This document shows positions 60,216 through 64,000 of a stretch of DNA of 64,000 nt, in pieces. The translations under genes were made by a program, and so were the position numbers. The notes below the pieces were generated by a model. It was not told where the DNA came from, ran no database searches, and saw only the letters and a list, made by a program, of their open reading frames with translations. The stretch spans positions 99,881 through 163,880 of the forward strand of contig JBEBJY010000002.1 of assembly GCA_040079635.1 (NCBI GenBank), written 5' to 3'. Every line of letters starts with the position of its first letter. Position 1 is the stretch's first letter. The DNA is from Aalborgiella sp040079635 (lineage in GTDB: Bacteria; Pseudomonadota; Gammaproteobacteria; Burkholderiales; Burkholderiaceae_C).

Positions 60216-60444
60216 GAGTCTATCTCCTGGTTTAAGTTAAGAATGCATATCGATGAAGTTTGAGCACCGATAGGAACTTATCTTAGGTAAATCCGATGAA
60301 TAGCTTTGATACACCCAAGACCAATGTATGTACTTTCTTGCATCAATGGGGCATGGTTTTCCCTAATTTGTGCCGGAACGTATCAGTAAAGGGTGAATTT
60401 TGAAAAGTTTTACAAATACTCGCGCTTGCTGGAGCAGCGCCAAG

Positions 60445-60705
60445 CTATCGCAATTCAGGCAACTCGATCTTGACTTCTAGCACTTCAAGGTTATCTTGAC
60501 GCTCCAGATTCACCTTGATATCCGAGGGGTTGATCTTGACGTATTTGCAGATCACCGCGATCAATTCGCGCTGCAAGTCGGGCAGGTAATCGGGCTCGGC
60601 GGCATTGCGTCCACTGCGCTCGTGCGCTAGGATGATTTGCAGACGTTCTTTGGCGACGTTGGCGGTTTTCTTTTTCTCGCCCAAGAAAAAAGACAAAAAT
60701 GACAT
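60445..60705 (-). CDS. minE: Cell division topological specificity factor MinE
   Basis: 86 aa protein that oscillates with MinD and MinC to place the division septum at mid-cell. The N-terminal membrane-targeting MSFLSFFLGEKK and the MinD-binding helix region KERLQIILAHERSGR are intact. I start at 60705; an upstream in-frame start at 60723 overlaps minD. It ends the minCDE operon. Confidence 0.94.
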   Translation of the reverse strand: MSFLSFFLGEKKKTANVAKERLQIILAHERSGRNAAEPDYLPDLQRELIAVICKYVKINPSDIKVNLERQDNLEVLEVKIELPELR

Positions 60706-60709
60706 CACT

Positions 60710-61525
60710 TTATTTCCCTCCAAACAGACGACTCAGCAAGCCCTGTTTAGGGGCTTCGGTGAAGCGCATGGCTTTCTCTGTACCTAAAAAGCGCTCGATT
60801 ACATCTTTGTAGGCTTCTGAGACATCACTGCCCTTGATGTGCACCGCTGGCACGCCTTGGTTAGAAGCTTGCAGCACCGATTCGCTTTCAGGAATAACTC
60901 CAATCAGCTTGATGCGCAAAATGTCCTGAATATCCTCCAACGACAGCATCTGCCCCTGGTTCACACGCGCCGGGTTGTAGCGGGTGATCAGCAGGTGCTC
61001 CTTGATGGGGTCTTTGCCTTCAATAGCCCGTTTTGTTTTGCTCGATAACATGCCCAAAATCCGGTCTGAGTCGCGAACGGACGAGACTTCGGGGTTGGTG
61101 ACCACCAGCGCTTCGTCAGCGAAGTACATCGCCATCATCGCGCCTGTTTCAATGCCGGCGGGTGAGTCGCAAACGATATATTCAAAGTCCATCGCCGACA
61201 AATCCGTCAGCACTTTTTCAACGCCATCTTGTGTCAACGCATCTTTGTCACGTGTTTGCGAAGCTGCCAGCACGAACAAGTTATCGCACTGTTTGTCTTT
61301 GATCAGCGCTTGGTTCAAGTTGGCTTCACCCTGAATCACGTTGATCAGGTCGTACACCACGCGGCGCTCGCAGCCCATGATCAAGTCCAGATTGCGCAAG
61401 CCCACATCAAAATCAATGACTGCAGTTTTGTGCCCGCGCAGAGCTAGGCCAGTTGCAAAACTGGCGCTGGTAGTTGTTTTGCCAACACCACCTTTGCCGG
61501 ACGTTACCACGATGATTTTTGCCAT
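60710..61525 (-). CDS. minD: Septum site-determining ATPase MinD
   Basis: ParA-family ATPase (271 aa) with the deviant Walker A motif GKGGVGKTTTSA. The C-terminal amphipathic membrane-targeting helix is LLSRLFGGK. Binds MinC and MinE on the membrane. Located between minC (43 bases away) and minE (4 bases away). Confidence 0.97.
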   Translation of the reverse strand: MAKIIVVTSGKGGVGKTTTSASFATGLALRGHKTAVIDFDVGLRNLDLIMGCERRVVYDLINVIQGEANLNQALIKDKQCDNLFVLAASQTRDKDALTQDGVEKVLTDLSAMDFEYIVCDSPAGIETGAMMAMYFADEALVVTNPEVSSVRDSDRILGMLSSKTKRAIEGKDPIKEHLLITRYNPARVNQGQMLSLEDIQDILRIKLIGVIPESESVLQASNQGVPAVHIKGSDVSEAYKDVIERFLGTEKAMRFTEAPKQGLLSRLFGGK

Positions 61526-61568
61526 AAGTCAAATGTCTTTCAAGTATAAAAATTAAGTTTTAAAGTGT

Positions 61569-62450
61569 TTAAGTTTTCAAAGCTTCAATGAGTAGTTTGT
61601 CCTGCCCATCGTTGCTCAAACGAACCTGTGCAGCTTTACCACGCACGCCGTCAGCCAGTGGTTTTTCACTGGTGCGATAGATGCCGGCGATTGAAATCAA
61701 CTCTGGCTCCAAACAGGTCGAAAAAATGCGTGCATGCACGTTGCCACTGGCGCCGGCCATCGCCCTGCCACGCAAAGGTGCGTACACATGAATATTGCCA
61801 TCGGCCACCACTTCAGCGCCTTGGTTGACCATGGCCAGAATGACCAAATCAGCACCGCGCGCATAGATTTTTTGGCCTGAACGCAGCGGCTTATCAATCA
61901 CCATGGTGGCAGTGCCTAGAACTTCGTTGACAGCTTTGTGTGGCAGTTCTTGGACGACAGCTACTGGTGTCGCCATCTCGGGATGTGTAATTTCGGCAGG
62001 TACAGACATTTCGGTTGTAGCATTTGTCGCAATGTTTGTGGTAACCAAGCGCGGCATGTCCACAGGCGCTTCTACCAGACCAAAACTACGCGCTGACTCA
62101 ACCCAAGACGCATTTGCAGCGCGTACGGCCACAGGCACCAGTCGGCAAGCTTTGAGTGTCGTCAACAAAGGTGCGAAATCCTGCACGGGCAAGTTGGCAT
62201 CCAAGTTTGAGAAATCAAGAATCAGTGCGTCGTGGTCAAAAAAATCAGGCGTTTCGCCCTGAGGACCAAATTTCACCGTTAGATCAGCCGTCAGAGCGCT
62301 CCAGTCAGTGGTCTTGATCATCAACGCGACTGCTTGGAGGTGGGCGCTTTTGATTTTAAAAGATTCGGGTGCTTGCTTTTTCTGTTTGACTGCGGAATTG
62401 ACTGGGGACGTAACTGGGAAAGTTGAAGTATCTGCGGAATTAACGGGCAT
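61569..62450 (-). CDS. minC: Septum formation inhibitor MinC
   Basis: Two-domain FtsZ inhibitor (293 aa). The N-terminal FtsZ-binding domain covers about residues 30-130 and the C-terminal beta-helix domain has KPLRSGQKIYARGADLVILAMVNQGAEVVADG, typical of MinC. The N-terminal first 25 residues are low complexity. The middle linker is Thr/Ala/Val-rich. First gene of minCDE; the 130-base upstream gap contains the promoter. Confidence 0.94.
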   Translation of the reverse strand: MPVNSADTSTFPVTSPVNSAVKQKKQAPESFKIKSAHLQAVALMIKTTDWSALTADLTVKFGPQGETPDFFDHDALILDFSNLDANLPVQDFAPLLTTLKACRLVPVAVRAANASWVESARSFGLVEAPVDMPRLVTTNIATNATTEMSVPAEITHPEMATPVAVVQELPHKAVNEVLGTATMVIDKPLRSGQKIYARGADLVILAMVNQGAEVVADGNIHVYAPLRGRAMAGASGNVHARIFSTCLEPELISIAGIYRTSEKPLADGVRGKAAQVRLSNDGQDKLLIEALKT

Positions 62451-62580
62451 GTAGAAATTAAAAAAATTAGACCGCAGGAATGCGAAGGTTGAGGAGGCGA
62501 ATACTGATGCATTGCCTTGAACGGCAGTGGATTTTACTTGATAGAAAAGCAGCTATTCAGCCACCAGTTGTCGCCAGACG

Positions 62581-63618
62581 TTACGGATGTGTCACACCCA
62601 AACGTTGGTGCAACAGCGTACTTGTGGTGGTGTATTGCAAAAGTGTAGGCGTTTCAGGAATTACTAGCGCTGCCGCGGCAAATGCGGCCAGCGTCGCCTC
62701 GTGGAAACCGCACAAAATCAGTTTCTTTTTACCTGGGTAGGTGTTGATGTCACCCACGGCAAAAATGCCTGCTTCGCTGGTTTGAAACTTCTCCGTATCA
62801 ACGGTAAGTTGCTTTCGCTCAAGAGCCAGTCCCCAATCGGCGACAGGGCCTAGCTTGGGCGACAAGCCTTGTAGCACCAGCAGCATATCTAAAGGCAGTG
62901 GGGCAGTTTTGCCATCCACGTCCGTCACTTGCAATGCTTTGAGTTGCCCCTCTTGTTCGTCAAAACCCGCAATCTGCCCGATGCGAAGCTGTAGCTTGCC
63001 CGCTGCAATCAAGTTACGCATCGCTTCCAGCTTGCCGGGTTCCGCTTTGAATAGATCGCGGCGATGCAACAGAGTGATTCGCTTTGATGAGTCTTTGGAT
63101 AGCTCAATAGCCGCATCAACAGCCGCATCTTCACTGCCCACGATGGTGATTTGTTTGCCTACAAAGCCCGCTTCAGCACCCACATGGTAGAAAAGCTGCG
63201 TGCCCGCAAAGACGTCCAAACCGTGGATCGTCAACTTTTTTGGCTGAAAAGCACCCACACCCGCAACGATGAAGATGGTTTTGGTCCAAAAAGATTGGTT
63301 TGCGGAGGTTTCTACCAAAAATCGCCCATCCGCCTGCCGCGCAAGCGTGTTGACTTGCTGGTTCAGATGAAAAAGGGGCTTGAACGGCTTGATTTGTTCT
63401 AAAAGCGACGCTACCAACTGTCGCCCACTCGTGGCGACTGTGCCTGGAATGTCGTAAATCGGCTTGTCTGGGTACAACTCAATACACTGCCCGCCCGCAT
63501 AGGGCAGGGCATCAACGATGTGCGAATGAATGCCTAACAACCCCAGCTCAAATGCCTGAAACAAACCCACCGGTCCCGCGCCAATGATGAGGGCATCGGT
63601 TTCAATGGGTTGATTCAT
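62581..63618 (-). CDS. Ferredoxin-NADP reductase (thioredoxin-reductase-like type)
   Basis: FAD enzyme of 345 aa in the TrxR-like FNR group. FAD motif ALIIGAGPVGLFQAFEL and NADPH motif ITIVGSEDAAVDAAIEL; the redox CxxC of true thioredoxin reductases is absent. The C-terminal GIFAVGDINTYPGKKKLILCGFHEA closes the FAD site. Adjacent to fdxA, so it probably exchanges electrons between NADPH and that ferredoxin. Eleven bases separate them. Confidence 0.9.
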   Translation of the reverse strand: MNQPIETDALIIGAGPVGLFQAFELGLLGIHSHIVDALPYAGGQCIELYPDKPIYDIPGTVATSGRQLVASLLEQIKPFKPLFHLNQQVNTLARQADGRFLVETSANQSFWTKTIFIVAGVGAFQPKKLTIHGLDVFAGTQLFYHVGAEAGFVGKQITIVGSEDAAVDAAIELSKDSSKRITLLHRRDLFKAEPGKLEAMRNLIAAGKLQLRIGQIAGFDEQEGQLKALQVTDVDGKTAPLPLDMLLVLQGLSPKLGPVADWGLALERKQLTVDTEKFQTSEAGIFAVGDINTYPGKKKLILCGFHEATLAAFAAAALVIPETPTLLQYTTTSTLLHQRLGVTHP

Positions 63619-63629
63619 TTGGCTATTTA

Positions 63630-63959
63630 TCAGCGAACCAACATACCAATCTTGCTTTTGACATCTTTCCAGTCATCAGCGTCTGGCAACGCTGGCTTGC
63701 GCTTGGTGATGCTCTTCCAACCTTCAGCGCGCGCCAATTCGACGTTCAATTTGATGAAAGCGAGTTGGTCTGCTGGCACGTCTTCTTCCGCGTAGATGGC
63801 GTTGACTGGGCATTCTGGTATGCAAACGGCGCAGTCGATGCATTCATCTGGGTCGATGACCAGCATGTTCGGGCCTTCGCGGAAGCAGTCAACCGGGCAC
63901 ACGTCCACACAGTCGGTGTATTTGCATTTGATACAGGATTCAGAAACGATATGGGTCAT
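63630..63959 (-). CDS. fdxA: 7Fe ferredoxin FdxA
   Basis: Ferredoxin of 109 aa. Cluster ligands are in CIKCKYTDCVDVCPVDCF and CIDCAVCIPECPV. The first group holds C-x2-C-x4-C-x3-CP and an extra Cys; the pattern fits a [3Fe-4S]+[4Fe-4S] protein of the Azotobacter FdI/FdxA class. The C-terminal extension of about 45 residues is normal for the type. It is first in a unit with the reductase gene. Confidence 0.93.
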   Translation of the reverse strand: MTHIVSESCIKCKYTDCVDVCPVDCFREGPNMLVIDPDECIDCAVCIPECPVNAIYAEEDVPADQLAFIKLNVELARAEGWKSITKRKPALPDADDWKDVKSKIGMLVR

Positions 63960-64000
63960 GGTGTGCTCAGAGGAGAAATTTCAGTAAAAGTGGCGTATTT

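Noticed and set aside
60424..60444. GCTTG...CAAGC stem after minE as a terminator
   Set aside because: There is no T-run in the minE direction and the stem is short.
1..64000. CRISPR array, prophage or integrase-bounded island
   Set aside because: No regularly spaced direct repeats, cas, phage or integrase genes were seen; tRNA-Asn shows no duplicated 3' end nearby.

Overview
This 64 kb window comes from a betaproteobacterium, most likely Burkholderiales and possibly Comamonadaceae. The evidence is the order rodZ-ispG-hisS-yfgM-bamB-der, the gene families present, and a short dispersed intergenic repeat that resembles Comamonadaceae repeats I remember (not checked). Gene content describes a facultative lithoautotroph that oxidises reduced sulfur through a complete Sox system with SoxCD, flavocytochrome c and sulfide:quinone oxidoreductase. 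It fixes CO2 with a form II RubisCO and an almost complete set of Calvin-Benson-Bassham (CBB) genes. It also keeps uptake and catabolism genes for sugar acids and polyols.

Layout: 0-7 kb is a housekeeping block (rodZ, ispG, hisS, yfgM, bamB, der). A decayed IS4-family element (6966-8295) follows, bounded by a 10 bp direct repeat. 8.4-10.7 kb holds a glucarate-dehydratase-like gene and a tripartite-tricarboxylate-type binding protein. 11-24 kb is the sulfur block: fccAB, a small cytochrome c, soxCDYZAXB, a DsrE-like protein, a metallohydrolase, a SoxW-like thioredoxin and an FNR-type regulator, then a divergent metallohydrolase/cytochrome pair. 24-26 kb holds a FadL-type porin and a DUF302 lipoprotein. 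26-31.5 kb (minus strand) has cbbM-cbbQ-cbbO preceded by a DUF4395 membrane protein. 31.6-34.3 kb has a Crp/Fnr regulator, an ArsR-rhodanese fusion and an MFS transporter. 34.4-45.5 kb is cbbR diverging from cbbY-rpe-fbp-prk-tkt-gph-gap-pgk-fba. 45.5-49 kb has a rhodanese, SQR and a SulP transporter. tRNA-Asn and a MATE exporter follow. 51-60 kb is a minus-strand polyol ABC transporter and dehydrogenase operon. The right edge carries minCDE, a ferredoxin-NADP reductase-like flavoprotein and fdxA.

How it fits together: FccAB, SQR and Sox would feed electrons from sulfide and thiosulfate to cytochromes c and quinone, and the CBB genes use that energy for CO2 fixation. Two nearly identical 32 bp sites, upstream of cbbM and in the cbbR-cbbY intergenic region, contain TCA-N8-TGA. 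They suggest that one CbbR protein controls both halves of the CBB gene set.

The most unusual structure is a roughly 50-60 bp repeat present eight times. Seven copies lie in sense orientation at or just after a stop codon, and three of these encode the last residues and stop codon of the upstream gene. Each copy has a conserved first hairpin (CTAT...ATAG) and can form a competing second one. Other candidate control sites include an 18 bp FNR-like palindrome, a CsoR-like site, an ArsR operator and several AT-rich inverted repeats in front of sulfur genes. All functional statements are read from sequence and remembered family knowledge; no database search was run.
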